The notes beneath the pieces were generated by a model. It was not told the DNA's origin, did not search any database, and was given only the letters and a program-made list of their open reading frames with translations. This document shows, in pieces, positions 1 to 7,816 of a stretch of DNA of 36,857 nucleotides. The stretch spans positions 1 to 36,857 of the forward strand of contig JAQXPG010000053.1 in the NCBI GenBank assembly GCA_029100405.1. The letters run 5' to 3'. The position numbers were made by a program, and so were the translations under genes. Origin of the DNA: Lachnospiraceae bacterium (GTDB lineage Bacteria; Bacillota; Clostridia; Lachnospirales; Lachnospiraceae). Positions within the stretch are counted from its first letter, which is position 1. Each line of letters begins with the position of its first letter.

Positions 1-985
1 TACAGCGTGCCCTAAATAACGAAGGTATTAGTATATGTAGCCGATCTGTATCAAACATAATTAAAGACGAGCGTTATATTGGTAAATTTTATATCAACAA
101 ACGTACCACTAAACTCGGTACCGGACGCACAAAATCAAAACGTATCCAGTTACCAAAAGAAGACTGGGTACTTTGTGAACGCCCTGACCTTCAGATTGTT
201 GATACAGACCTTTTCGAGCTGGCACAGAGAATACACCATGCCAGAATCACTATTTACGAGAAGCCTGACAAAAAGACTGTTCAGGCTCATTTTCAGGGAA
301 TGCACCTCTATGCTAGCAAAATTTTTTGCCCAGTTTGTGGCAAGCCATATCATTTTGGATATGCAGACCGTAAAAAGACAAAGCCAGTCTACAGAATCAA
401 AAATCATCAGGACTGTCCTAATCCTATACGTAGTATTTATGAGGATGATTTGCAAGAAGTAACTCGAATAGCATTAAAGCATGTTATTGAGCAACAAAGC
501 CATGTTCTTTCATCCCTAGAAACTGTACTTATTGAGTGTGTGGAGGCTACACAAAACAACGGAGAAAAAATCAGTAATCTAAAAAAGCAAAAGGCATCTA
601 AGGAAAAGAAGATAAACAGCTTAATTGATGCTCTTATGGACGACGGGCTTACGGATGCTGCTAAGGAGAAGGTTAAGTCTAAGCTGAATACAATTACCGA
701 AGAAATCAATAATCTTACTACCATCATTGAGGACAAAGAATCCAATAAATTAAGTTTTTCCTATGTGGATGATAAGATTGCCGAAATCAAAAAGGCTATT
801 GCAGAGCTGAAGGACTTTACAACTATAGACCGTGACCGCATCCAAAATTATATTGACAGAATCGACCTACCACCTAACGGTGATATAGATATAACCCTTA
901 AATCAGGGCAAATAATAACACTTAAACAACAAACAGAGGATTTCTCAGATGGAGATAGCGTAGGCAAGAAGGGAAGACAAGATGC
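1..985. mobile_element. end of an integrated element carried by a large serine recombinase
   Basis: The first ~980 bases are visibly richer in A and T than the rest of the window. They carry a recombinase gene running right up to a boundary inside a pilus ATPase gene. To the right of about position 985 the minus strand reads normal CpaF/TadA protein; to the left the same frame turns into unrelated residues and stops at 922. That is the expected picture for one end (attL or attR) of an element inserted by a serine recombinase. The rest of the element and the other half of the ATPase gene should lie beyond the left edge. Element type (prophage, conjugative or mobilisable) cannot be told from this end. 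Confidence 0.8.
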
Positions 986-1043
986 CCGGTACTCATCGCC
1001 TGCACCATATCAAGTGCTTCTCCTCCCCGGCATTCGCCAATAA
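3..1043 (+). CDS. large serine recombinase / integrase, C-terminal part
   Basis: The open frame enters from the left edge without a start, so the N-terminal serine catalytic domain is outside the window; 346 residues are visible. In order they are: a Recombinase domain (about 1-105) with DERYIGKFYINKR and IVDTDLFELAQ signatures; a zinc-ribbon-like segment (about 108-145) with CPVCG and a later HQDC, lacking the usual third cysteine of YxC type; a long Lys/Glu coiled coil (about 165-265); and a short beta-rich end. This architecture is that of TnpX/TndX/phage-type integrases, which act through att sites and usually need a directionality factor for excision. The last ~20 codons lie in the disrupted ATPase gene, so the C-terminus is chimeric. 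GTG/TTG alternatives cannot be judged because the start is missing. Confidence 0.88.
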   Translation, partial: QRALNNEGISICSRSVSNIIKDERYIGKFYINKRTTKLGTGRTKSKRIQLPKEDWVLCERPDLQIVDTDLFELAQRIHHARITIYEKPDKKTVQAHFQGMHLYASKIFCPVCGKPYHFGYADRKKTKPVYRIKNHQDCPNPIRSIYEDDLQEVTRIALKHVIEQQSHVLSSLETVLIECVEATQNNGEKISNLKKQKASKEKKINSLIDALMDDGLTDAAKEKVKSKLNTITEEINNLTTIIEDKESNKLSFSYVDDKIAEIKKAIAELKDFTTIDRDRIQNYIDRIDLPPNGDIDITLKSGQIITLKQQTEDFSDGDSVGKKGRQDARYSSPAPYQVLLLPGIRQ

Positions 1044-1848
1044 TAATTCGATCCGGTCGGAGACGAAGGGAAGTTCTCACCAGGTCCCGGATCGTTACTT
1101 CGAGCTTTCCCTCCAGTGTCTTGTTCCGGCTCTCCAGCCGTATCAAATTCGGGATACCGAGAACCACAAGCTCTGCAGAATCTTCGATCGTTATCACCCG
1201 CTGGTCACTGGGAATAAATTCCGTCAGGGCATTTAAAAAGGTGGTTTTCCCGCTGGAAGTACCTCCCGAAATAAAGATATTGTAGCGGGCTTCCACAGCC
1301 TTCCTGAGAAAATCCGCAATTTCCACTGACAAAGAGCCGTTTGCCAGCAGCCGGTCCATCCGGATCGGCTCCTTCGGAAACTTTCGGATGGAAAGAATGG
1401 GATGATCGATTCCGATCGGTGGAAGGACAATACAGACACGTTCCCCATGAATCCTTGTATCCAGAATCGGAGAGGATTCACTGATGATCTGATTATTTGC
1501 CGCTGCGATCTGCTGGATAACATCCATCAACCTCTCTTCCGAAGCAAACTTCCGGTCAGACAGATAGATCCGGCCTCGCTTTTCCAGAAAGATCTGATCC
1601 GGACCATTAATCATAATTTCAGTGATCTCCTCATCCTCCAGAAGTTCCTGAAGGATATCGAGTTTCCGGATCGAGTTGAAAACCGTCTCTTCCAGCATCT
1701 GTCTTTCCTGTATGGACAGTGGTCTTTCTCTTCCCTCCCGACAGACCTCCCGTCGGACACAGGACCGGACCGTCTCATCCTCAAGGTCCTGATTTTGATC
1801 CAGCTGTCTCAGGACCTTGCTTCGGATCCTGGCGTCAAGCCCGGGCAT
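922..1848 (-). pseudogene. CpaF/TadA-type secretion ATPase, truncated by the integrated element
   Basis: This is the N-terminal ~290 residues of the AAA+/VirB11-like ATPase that powers Tad (Flp) pilus assembly at the inner face of the membrane. Visible features are the CpaF N-terminal region (EEITEIMINGPDQIFLEKRG), a Walker A motif (GGTSSGKTTF), the arginine-rich RIHGERVCIVLPP segment and RPDRIIIGECRGGEALDMVQAMSTGH. The His box and C-terminal lobe are missing, and the last ~20 residues come from the element before a stop at 922. The start is taken as the ATG at 1848, preceded by GGAGG; a TTG lies further up at 1863. It overlaps the upstream tadZ-like gene by 14 bases, so translation is coupled. 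As it stands the protein should not be an active ATPase. Confidence 0.87.
965..1000. other. probable attachment-site junction (attL/attR) inside cpaF/tadA
   Basis: On the minus strand the conserved ATPase peptide GGEALDMVQAMSTGH is intact down to about 982. The family then continues with D/E-G-S and a HANS-type histidine box. Here it reads LVFPSC and soon stops. The crossover therefore lies near 975-990, within or beside the codons for STGH. The exact core dinucleotide cannot be defined without the other junction. Confidence 0.6.
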
Positions 1849-2830
1849 ACTGCATTCCTCCAAAATGATTTCTTACAAAGAGGCCCAGATTTCCATCCAT
1901 CAGTTCCTCCATGCAATAATTACTCTCGCTGAGATTTCCCGCATTCAAGGGCAGGAGGACTTCCTGTATGGAGATCGTCGGATTCATTTTCTTCACCGAA
2001 GCCGCAAATTGCAGGGTACCGGTTTGATAATAACTTCCGGCCTTCCCCAATAGATAGATTGCATCCATTTCCTTCAGCATCGACAGGAATCCCTGCGGCA
2101 ATGTCCCGAACAGCATGATAATATTCGTAAAACCGGATTCCTGGATATGATGGATCAGAGCCAGCCATTGCTTTTCACCGATATGGGCCAGTTCTGACGG
2201 ATTCGACACCGGAGCCAGATAGGAAAATCCGTGATAGGATTCCAGACAAACCTCGATACGAAAATTCTCCCCTTGCTGTTCCATCTCATAGATGGCATCT
2301 ACCAGATTGCATTCAGCTTCCCTGCCCACCAACTGGTTCATAATGCTATTCTCTTCAATATCCAGAAAAATTGTTTTCCCTTTTTCCGACATATAACGGG
2401 CATAGGTCAGGGCAAAGGGAAGCTCAAGTTCATGTCTCATTGGAGAATAGATACCCATGATCCTTGTCTTTCCCGCGTAACGAGACCCAGGTGACAGGGT
2501 CTTCCATTCCATATTGGACAACTTGTCCAAAAAAGCCGTCATGGACTGAAATTTATAGAGCGAATCATAGGTCCGATAACCAATCTCTGCACTGCCGCAA
2601 AGCTGAATCACATGCCGGATATGAAGCTTTTTCACCTGGTCATTCTCGTAGATTCGGATATATTCCTCCGTCATAAGACCGATTTCAAAAGCCCCTTCCT
2701 CTTTTTCATAGGCCGACGGATCCGTAAGATAAGAGATGAAAAACTTCTGCCCGCACCCCAGGAGATAACGGACCAGGGCATTTACATAGCTTTTGTCACT
2801 GTCACAGATCAAAATTCTTACACCATTCAT
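1835..2830 (-). CDS. TadZ/CpaE-like ParA-family protein
   Basis: A 331-residue protein between a prepilin peptidase and a CpaF ATPase, the usual place of TadZ/CpaE, which helps place the Tad secretion machine at the cell pole. The N-terminal ~110 residues look like a degenerate receiver domain (ILICDSDKSYVNALVRYLL). The rest resembles the ParA/MinD fold (ALTYARYMSEKGKTIFLDIEEN), but the deviant Walker A lysines are not there; the expected loop reads IYSPMRHELE. Loss of ATP-binding residues is common in TadZ relatives. The start is the ATG at 2830 with a GGGGGG ribosome site; the frame is open further up, but that sequence belongs to the preceding gene. The ATG overlaps the stop of the prepilin peptidase. 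Confidence 0.75.
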   Translation of the reverse strand: MNGVRILICDSDKSYVNALVRYLLGCGQKFFISYLTDPSAYEKEEGAFEIGLMTEEYIRIYENDQVKKLHIRHVIQLCGSAEIGYRTYDSLYKFQSMTAFLDKLSNMEWKTLSPGSRYAGKTRIMGIYSPMRHELELPFALTYARYMSEKGKTIFLDIEENSIMNQLVGREAECNLVDAIYEMEQQGENFRIEVCLESYHGFSYLAPVSNPSELAHIGEKQWLALIHHIQESGFTNIIMLFGTLPQGFLSMLKEMDAIYLLGKAGSYYQTGTLQFAASVKKMNPTISIQEVLLPLNAGNLSESNYCMEELMDGNLGLFVRNHFGGMQYARA

Positions 2831-3357
2831 AGAACCCCCCTGCATTTTAAAAATTTTAAAATAAGAAAGACTGTATAAGCTGCCAGAAGAAAGGGTGCCA
2901 ATGGAATTCTTTCCCCCTGTCCCGGCTCCTGATACTTTTTCTTGAAGCCCTCCACCGGTATTCTTCCCGCATAGGAGAAAAGCTGCCAAAGAGACTTCCC
3001 GAGGCTTTTCTTTCGAATCATACGGCCCAGCGAAAAAACTGCCGCCGGAAGAAAACAAAAGAACAGAAAAAGCAACATCTCCCGGAAGCAAAAAAGCACC
3101 GATAAGGCGGCCAGAAGCTTTACATCCCCGGCTCCAATGCCCCCGCAAAGGAAAAAGGGATAGAAGAAGCAGATCGGCCAGATCAGCCTCAATAAAAGAA
3201 GCAATGCCGTTCCCGGGCCAACCCCCTCATGGCAGAATGCCAGTGGTACTACAATAGCCAGGGCGAGAAGGATCCATCTGTTTTTGATCTTCTTGTCCTT
3301 TCGATCCGACACCGCTGCCGGCAGCAGGAAAATGTAAACCAGTAAATACCATTTCAT
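2827..3357 (-). CDS. type IV prepilin peptidase, TadV/CpaA family
   Basis: A 176-residue polytopic membrane protein. The N-terminal aspartate motif (AAVSDRKDKKIKNR) and the GAGDVKLLAALS motif are the two catalytic aspartate sites of A24 prepilin peptidases. The protein is the short form lacking the N-terminal methylase domain, as in Tad loci, where it trims Flp pilins. About five or six hydrophobic segments are visible. The start at 3357 has GGAGG eight bases upstream. It is the first gene of the leftward Tad operon and overlaps the next gene by four bases. Confidence 0.85.
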   Translation of the reverse strand: MKWYLLVYIFLLPAAVSDRKDKKIKNRWILLALAIVVPLAFCHEGVGPGTALLLLLRLIWPICFFYPFFLCGGIGAGDVKLLAALSVLFCFREMLLFLFFCFLPAAVFSLGRMIRKKSLGKSLWQLFSYAGRIPVEGFKKKYQEPGQGERIPLAPFLLAAYTVFLILKFLKCRGVL

Positions 3358-3378
3358 TTCTTTCCTCCAGTGATCTGC

Positions 3379-3407
3379 ATTATAGAGAGGTCAAAAGAAA
3401 AGGACAA
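3379..3407 (-). promoter_or_regulatory. promoter of the Tad operon
   Basis: On the minus strand TTGTCC (3407-3402), a 17-base spacer and TATAAT (3384-3379) lie about 20 bases before the prepilin peptidase start, just upstream of its GGAGG site. It is a near-consensus sigma-A promoter, so the three genes left in the operon are probably still transcribed. Confidence 0.65.
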
Positions 3408-3561
3408 AGTTTTTTTCTTCCAAAAAGATGTTTGTAGAAAGTGCCGAAAAGAAATTCTGTCAAACATTTTGTATAGGCTGCATGATTCTTCCCGCCTTTT
3501 TCCACATAGGTCTTGCTTTCCTTTAGCGATTTTCCACAATTTCACATGCACTTTTGAGCAT

Positions 3562-3593
3562 AAAAAAAGAAAGCCAAAAAAAAGGCTTTCTTT
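3562..3593 (-). terminator. terminator of the dnaX-ybaB-recR operon
   Basis: A 10-bp perfect stem (3566-3575 with 3584-3593) around an eight-base A-rich loop is followed on the minus strand by a T-run. It lies 50 bases past the recR stop. Because both flanks are A/T-rich it may also act weakly on the plus strand. No gene was seen in the ~190 bases between it and the Tad promoter. Confidence 0.8.
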
Positions 3594-3642
3594 CTTCTTT
3601 GTCTATATTGTCTATTTCGGCAAAAGGGGCAACTTTTTAAAA

Positions 3643-4242
3643 TCACAGCTCCGTCCGGCCGTCTAAAGCACGAAGCAAGGTGACCTGGTCTATGTTTTCC
3701 AGATCGCCTCCCACCGGAACGCCACTGGCGATCCGGGTGACACGGATCCCGGTCGGCTTGACCAGTTTACTGATATACATGGCTGTTGTCTCGCCTTCCA
3801 GATTGGAATTGGTGGCAATGATCAACTCTTCTACGTCTTCCTTCTGCAGCCGGGTCATTAATTCCTTCAAGCGGATGTCTTCCGGACCGATTCCCTGCAT
3901 AGGGGAAATCGCGCCATGCAGGACATGATAGACGCCTTCATATTTCCCTGTCTTCTCATAGGCTGCCAAATCCCGCGTTTCTTCCACAACCATGATCTGC
4001 TTGTGGTTTCTCTTGGGATTACTACAGATCGGACAGATCTCCTGGTCTGTTAAGGTACAGCATTCCTTACAGTAATGCACGTTATTTCTGGCTTCCGTCA
4101 GGGTATGTGAAAGTCTTTCAACATCCTCCTTAGGTTGATGAAGGATATGGAATGCCAGTCTCTGGGCAGATTTCGGTCCTATGCCGGGCAGGCGCCCCAG
4201 TTCCTCGATCAGGGAACTGATCTCCTTCGAATAATATTCCAT
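3643..4242 (-). CDS. recR: recombination mediator RecR
   Basis: 199 residues, the usual RecR length. The N-terminal helix-hairpin-helix (LGRLPGIGPKSAQRLAFHIL), the four-cysteine zinc finger (CKECCTLTDQEICPIC) and the Toprim domain (IMVVEETRDLAAYEKTG, GISPMQGIGPEDI-like segment) are all present. RecR works with RecF/RecO to load RecA on SSB-coated single-stranded DNA. It is the last gene of the operon, 20 bases after ybaB, an order conserved in most Firmicutes. Confidence 0.97.
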   Translation of the reverse strand: MEYYSKEISSLIEELGRLPGIGPKSAQRLAFHILHQPKEDVERLSHTLTEARNNVHYCKECCTLTDQEICPICSNPKRNHKQIMVVEETRDLAAYEKTGKYEGVYHVLHGAISPMQGIGPEDIRLKELMTRLQKEDVEELIIATNSNLEGETTAMYISKLVKPTGIRVTRIASGVPVGGDLENIDQVTLLRALDGRTEL

Positions 4243-4262
4243 TCTCTGTCTGATGCTCCGCC

Positions 4263-4601
4263 TTAAAACATTCCGCCAAGTCCACCGGTGAATTTGGACA
4301 TAGCGGCCTGAGACTGCTCATCGACCTGGCGGAGAGCTTCATTGACCGCAGCCATCACAAGATCTTGCAGTTCCTCTACATCTTCCGGATCCACGACAGT
4401 CGGATCAATTTCCACCTTCGTCACTTCTCTCTTACCGGAAACCGTTACCTGGACCACACCGCCACCTACGCTGGCAGTGATCTCCTTGGTCTCGAGGTCC
4501 TTCTGTGCCTCCTCCATCTGTCTCTGCATGCGCTGTGCCTGCTTCATCAGATTATTCATATTTCCGGGCATTCCTCCCGGGAATCCACCTCTTTTAGACA
4601 T
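4263..4601 (-). CDS. YbaB/EbfC nucleoid-associated DNA-binding protein
   Basis: 112 residues with a Gly/Met-rich start ([20 protein letters not shown]), the amphipathic helix that forms the dimer tweezers, and the strand pair [22 protein letters not shown]. YbaB proteins bind DNA as dimers and are almost always encoded between dnaX and recR, as here. The start overlaps the 3' end of dnaX by eight bases, pointing to translational coupling. Confidence 0.95.
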   Translation of the reverse strand: MSKRGGFPGGMPGNMNNLMKQAQRMQRQMEEAQKDLETKEITASVGGGVVQVTVSGKREVTKVEIDPTVVDPEDVEELQDLVMAAVNEALRQVDEQSQAAMSKFTGGLGGMF

Positions 4602-6252
4602 TCTTATTTCCTCCTTCTTCGGGTTGATCGATTTCTACATGAATGTCAAGATCGTGTTCGGAACCAAATTTAGTGATCAGATCCTCATGAAGATCGCTAT
4701 TATCCCTGCCACTATTATTTACTTCATAAACAATCTCGACCTGGGCATCCGCCGCATCGTTGATCAGAGTCTGAATGATCTTCCGATGCTCTTCTTTCAT
4801 CTCATCGTCAAAGAGCCAGCTTGCGGCAATACTTCCGCCATTTTCCTGATCTGTCGAGTCAGCCACAAGTTCCAGTTTTCCATCCGGACTGACTGTCGGG
4901 AAAAGCGCTGTCATGATGGTCTTTAAAAAACCATCCGTGATCCGGCTGACCATGCCTTTCCATTTTCCTGCCAGCCGCCTGACCTCTTCCGGTGTTGCAT
5001 CGGGGATCATCTGTTTTTTTATACTCTTTTGGGCTTTGGACCTGTCTGCTTTTGCCCCGGCTTCTGACCCTGGCTCTGCCGGAGCGAAAACCACTCCCTC
5101 TTCTACCTGTTTTCCCAGATCGTCGATCCTCTCTATCAGAGAGTCCAGATCCTCTTCCATTTCCGGCCGGCACATTCGAATCACAGCCACCTCAAGAAGG
5201 ATCCGTTTCTGAGAAGAAAATTTCATTTCATTCGAGAGATCTGACAGGATCCGAATATAACGCATCAGGATATGGTCATCGATTTTTACTGCCAATTCTT
5301 TTAAAGCCTCGAAGTTCTCCGATGACATCTCCAGGAGATCCTCGGCCTTATCCATACTTTTGGCAAGCAGAAGATTTCGTAAATACCAGACGAAATCATT
5401 GACAAACTGGGTCAGTTCCCGGCCTTCATTTACAACACTTTCAATCGTAAGGATTGCATTAACCGTCTCCTTTTTCAGGATCTGAACCAGAAGAGTCTGG
5501 AAGATCTCGTTGTCGACTGCGCCAAGGATTTTTAAAACATCATCATAACTGATATGACGATCCATGTAAAAGGCAATGCATTCATCCAGGATACTCAGAC
5601 CGTCACGCATGGATCCGTCCGCGCACTTTGCAATATAGCGAAGTGCCTTGTCATCGATGTCCACCTTCTCCTGATCCATGAGTTCTCTCATGCGTCCGGC
5701 AATGGTATCGATCGAGATCCTGTGGAAATCATAACGCTGGCAACGGGAGATAATGGTGATCGGCACCTTCTGGATCTCAGTCGTAGCCAGAATGAAGATC
5801 ACATAGCTCGGAGGTTCCTCCAGCGTTTTCAAAAGCGCATTAAATGCTCCCTGGGAAAGCATATGAACTTCATCGATAATATAGACCTTATATTTCCCCT
5901 CTGTGGGCGGATAGGCAACTTCTTCGATGATATCCCGGATATTATCCACACCATTATTACTGGCGGCATCGATCTCGATCACATTCAGAGAACTTCCATC
6001 CAGAATATGCTGACAGGTCGGACATTCATTACAGGGACTGCCATCATCAAGGGGATGCTCACAATTTACGGCCCGGGCCAGAATCTTCGCCACCGTCGTC
6101 TTTCCGGTTCCCCGGGTTCCCGTAAACAAATAGGCATGGCCGATCCGACCGGTTCGAACCTGATTCTTTAAGGCAGTTACAATGTGATCCTGCCCCTTTA
6201 CATCCTGAAATTCCCGGGGGCGGAATTTCCGGTATAAAGCCATGTATGACAT
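4594..6252 (-). CDS. dnaX: DNA polymerase III subunits gamma and tau
   Basis: 552 residues. The clamp-loader AAA+ module has Walker A ([13 protein letters not shown]), the four-cysteine zinc site ([17 protein letters not shown]), Walker B (YIIDEVHM) and the SRC sensor ([10 protein letters not shown]). A lid domain and a charged C-terminal region follow. DnaX is the motor of the beta-clamp loader and, in its long tau form, ties it to the replicase. A run of seven A residues in the coding strand (5020-5014, codons 411-413) is aligned as A AAA AAA; slippage there could make a shorter gamma-like product. The gene starts 28 bases after the preceding tocopherol-cyclase-like gene. Confidence 0.96.
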   Translation of the reverse strand: MSYMALYRKFRPREFQDVKGQDHIVTALKNQVRTGRIGHAYLFTGTRGTGKTTVAKILARAVNCEHPLDDGSPCNECPTCQHILDGSSLNVIEIDAASNNGVDNIRDIIEEVAYPPTEGKYKVYIIDEVHMLSQGAFNALLKTLEEPPSYVIFILATTEIQKVPITIISRCQRYDFHRISIDTIAGRMRELMDQEKVDIDDKALRYIAKCADGSMRDGLSILDECIAFYMDRHISYDDVLKILGAVDNEIFQTLLVQILKKETVNAILTIESVVNEGRELTQFVNDFVWYLRNLLLAKSMDKAEDLLEMSSENFEALKELAVKIDDHILMRYIRILSDLSNEMKFSSQKRILLEVAVIRMCRPEMEEDLDSLIERIDDLGKQVEEGVVFAPAEPGSEAGAKADRSKAQKSIKKQMIPDATPEEVRRLAGKWKGMVSRITDGFLKTIMTALFPTVSPDGKLELVADSTDQENGGSIAASWLFDDEMKEEHRKIIQTLINDAADAQVEIVYEVNNSGRDNSDLHEDLITKFGSEHDLDIHVEIDQPEEGGNKNV

Positions 6253-6280
6253 AGATTACTCCATTCTTTTTTGCAGACTG

Positions 6281-7510
6281 TCAATATACCCCATATTCAC
6301 AACCCAGATGGTCTGCTTCCATGTCATCCACGAGTTCCCATTCCCACTTATTCTTCAAACTGATCTTCTTACGATAAAGTTTCAGCTCTGCATGACCGGT
6401 CCCACCGCACCAGAGATTCTTATGACGCATGGAACCGTCCGGGGCTTCATAACGGTTTTTCAGCATATCTTCCTTCTGACAGACGGCATGAACCAAGAGT
6501 CTCGCCAGAGGAGTCTCCTGCTCGATATACCAGTGGATCTCCTTCTTACTTTCCTTGACCTTCAGCTTATTCTTGGTTAAGGTCCAGACCTTGGAGAAGT
6601 TGAATTCATAAGGAGTTCCCTCGTACCAGAGGGCAGATAAGACCGTATCCTTGATTTCGTGATTACCGACTCTGGGGCATCCTCCGCCGATATCGAATAC
6701 GGTATCTTCCAGTTTCTTCCCGCTGACCTTGCTTCGAATGTCATTGGAAGACAGCCAGATCCAGGGACTGGTAAAGTCAGAGCCCCAGTTCTTATCGGCA
6801 TATCCATAGCATTCTTCCGGAGTTACCTGATACTCGGTTCCGTTGAAATATACCTGGCCCGAATATTCGGTCTTCATGCCTTCCGCATGCCAGAACATCT
6901 GAAAGGCATCCAGATCCCGCAGCATCCGTCCCGCACCGAAACCGACATTGAAAGCAGTTTTCTTTTCAATCTTCAGATCCCAGACCATGGATCCGGCATC
7001 GGAGAGGTATTCCGGATGACTCTCTGCCTCCTCTTTTGAAACTTCGACCCTTCCAAGGGTACGGGTTTCTGACAGGAAACAGTTGTCTGCGCTGATAAGA
7101 AAAGGTGCCTCTTCCTTGACATTGACCTGATCCCAGCCAAAAAAACGATGAATCTGGCAGGCGTCCTTACCCCAGCTTCCAACTTTGACCATGAGATAGG
7201 AGGGTTTCTTTCCGCTTTCCTGATTCGCCGGCAGCTGACCGAAAACAGGAGCCGAACCGCCAAGTGCCGGGTTGATCGTGAAAAACTCAATAAAAAAGCT
7301 TCTCTCTTCTCCCGTATATTTGTTTTTCCCTGTGAAACTATGCCACCACCAGTCATAGCCCTTCGATGCCAAGGGACCCTTCAGCATGAAGACATCCCGG
7401 TCCGGATCCTGCCGGTTAAAGGATCGCTCTACATTTTCAGATGCGGGCTTCTTCATAATGTTGATGTTGGGAAGTTCTATATTCGGAAATGATATATTCT
7501 TTCGTTCCAT
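6281..7510 (-). CDS. tocopherol-cyclase-like protein of unknown role
   Basis: 409 residues, rich in Trp and aromatic residues, without signal peptide or membrane segment. It resembles the bacterial members of the tocopherol cyclase-like family (lipocalin-type double-barrel fold), with features such as YDWWWHSFTGKN, FFIEFFTINPALGG, GYADKNWGSDFTSPWIW and the C-terminal LWCGGTGHAELKLYRK. Plant members close the chromanol ring of tocopherol; an anaerobic Firmicute is not expected to make tocopherol, so the substrate is unknown. It is the first gene of the dnaX-ybaB-recR transcript, with its own promoter and a GGAGG site seven bases before the ATG. The family call rests on pattern recognition only. 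Confidence 0.7.
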   Translation of the reverse strand: MERKNISFPNIELPNINIMKKPASENVERSFNRQDPDRDVFMLKGPLASKGYDWWWHSFTGKNKYTGEERSFFIEFFTINPALGGSAPVFGQLPANQESGKKPSYLMVKVGSWGKDACQIHRFFGWDQVNVKEEAPFLISADNCFLSETRTLGRVEVSKEEAESHPEYLSDAGSMVWDLKIEKKTAFNVGFGAGRMLRDLDAFQMFWHAEGMKTEYSGQVYFNGTEYQVTPEECYGYADKNWGSDFTSPWIWLSSNDIRSKVSGKKLEDTVFDIGGGCPRVGNHEIKDTVLSALWYEGTPYEFNFSKVWTLTKNKLKVKESKKEIHWYIEQETPLARLLVHAVCQKEDMLKNRYEAPDGSMRHKNLWCGGTGHAELKLYRKKISLKNKWEWELVDDMEADHLGCEYGVY

Positions 7511-7537
7511 ATTAACCTCCGGAATGCTTTTTCAAAT

Positions 7538-7565
7538 ATTATACCACGAACCACCTTTCTTCCAA
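7538..7565 (-). promoter_or_regulatory. promoter of the tocopherol-cyclase-like/dnaX operon
   Basis: Minus strand TTGGAA (7565-7560), 16-base spacer, TATAAT (7543-7538) with an extended TGG before the -10 box. It sits ~28 bases before the ATG and is back to back with the tRNA promoter. Confidence 0.7.
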
Positions 7566-7572
7566 ATCCTTC

Positions 7573-7601
7573 TTGCGAAATTTATTTGAATAGAGTAATA
7601 T
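7573..7601 (+). promoter_or_regulatory. promoter of tRNA-Ser
   Basis: TTGCGA (7573-7578), 17-base spacer, TAATAT (7596-7601). Transcription would begin near 7608, about 33 bases before the mature tRNA. Confidence 0.6.
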
Positions 7602-7640
7602 CATTAAGTGCCTGTCTTTGAAGCAGAAAATAAGACAGAT

Positions 7641-7728
7641 GGAGATGTACTCAAGAGGTTCAAGAGGAGGCACTCGAAATGCTTTAGGCCGGGCGACCGG
7701 TGCGTGGGTTCGAATCCCACCGTCTCCG
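7641..7728 (+). tRNA. tRNA-Ser (anticodon CGA)
   Basis: An 88-base class II tRNA. The acceptor stem GGAGATG pairs with CGTCTCC. The D arm is CTC...GAG. The anticodon stem AGGCA/TGCTT carries the loop CTCGAAA with anticodon CGA, reading UCG serine codons. A long variable arm follows, and the T arm is GTGGG-TTCGAAT-CCCAC. The discriminator is G at 7728, and no CCA is encoded. Confidence 0.95.
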
Positions 7729-7735
7729 CTTATGG

Positions 7736-7773
7736 GATGCTGTGAACATGGTTCGCAGCATTCTTTCTTTTTC
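7736..7773 (+). terminator. terminator after tRNA-Ser
   Basis: A 12-bp stem (7736-7747 with 7751-7762, two G-T pairs) with a three-base loop is followed by a T-rich run. It should end most tRNA transcripts before the GreA-type gene, though read-through is possible because no clear promoter lies between them. Confidence 0.65.
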
Positions 7774-7816
7774 AGCGAATTTAGCAAAGGAAATTGCCTG
7801 CAGAAAAGAGGTTACT

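Noticed and set aside
2831-3148. 106-residue N-terminal extension of the TadZ-like protein
   Set aside because: It is read through the prepilin peptidase gene in another frame; the ATG at 2830 has a good ribosome site and overlaps the upstream stop.
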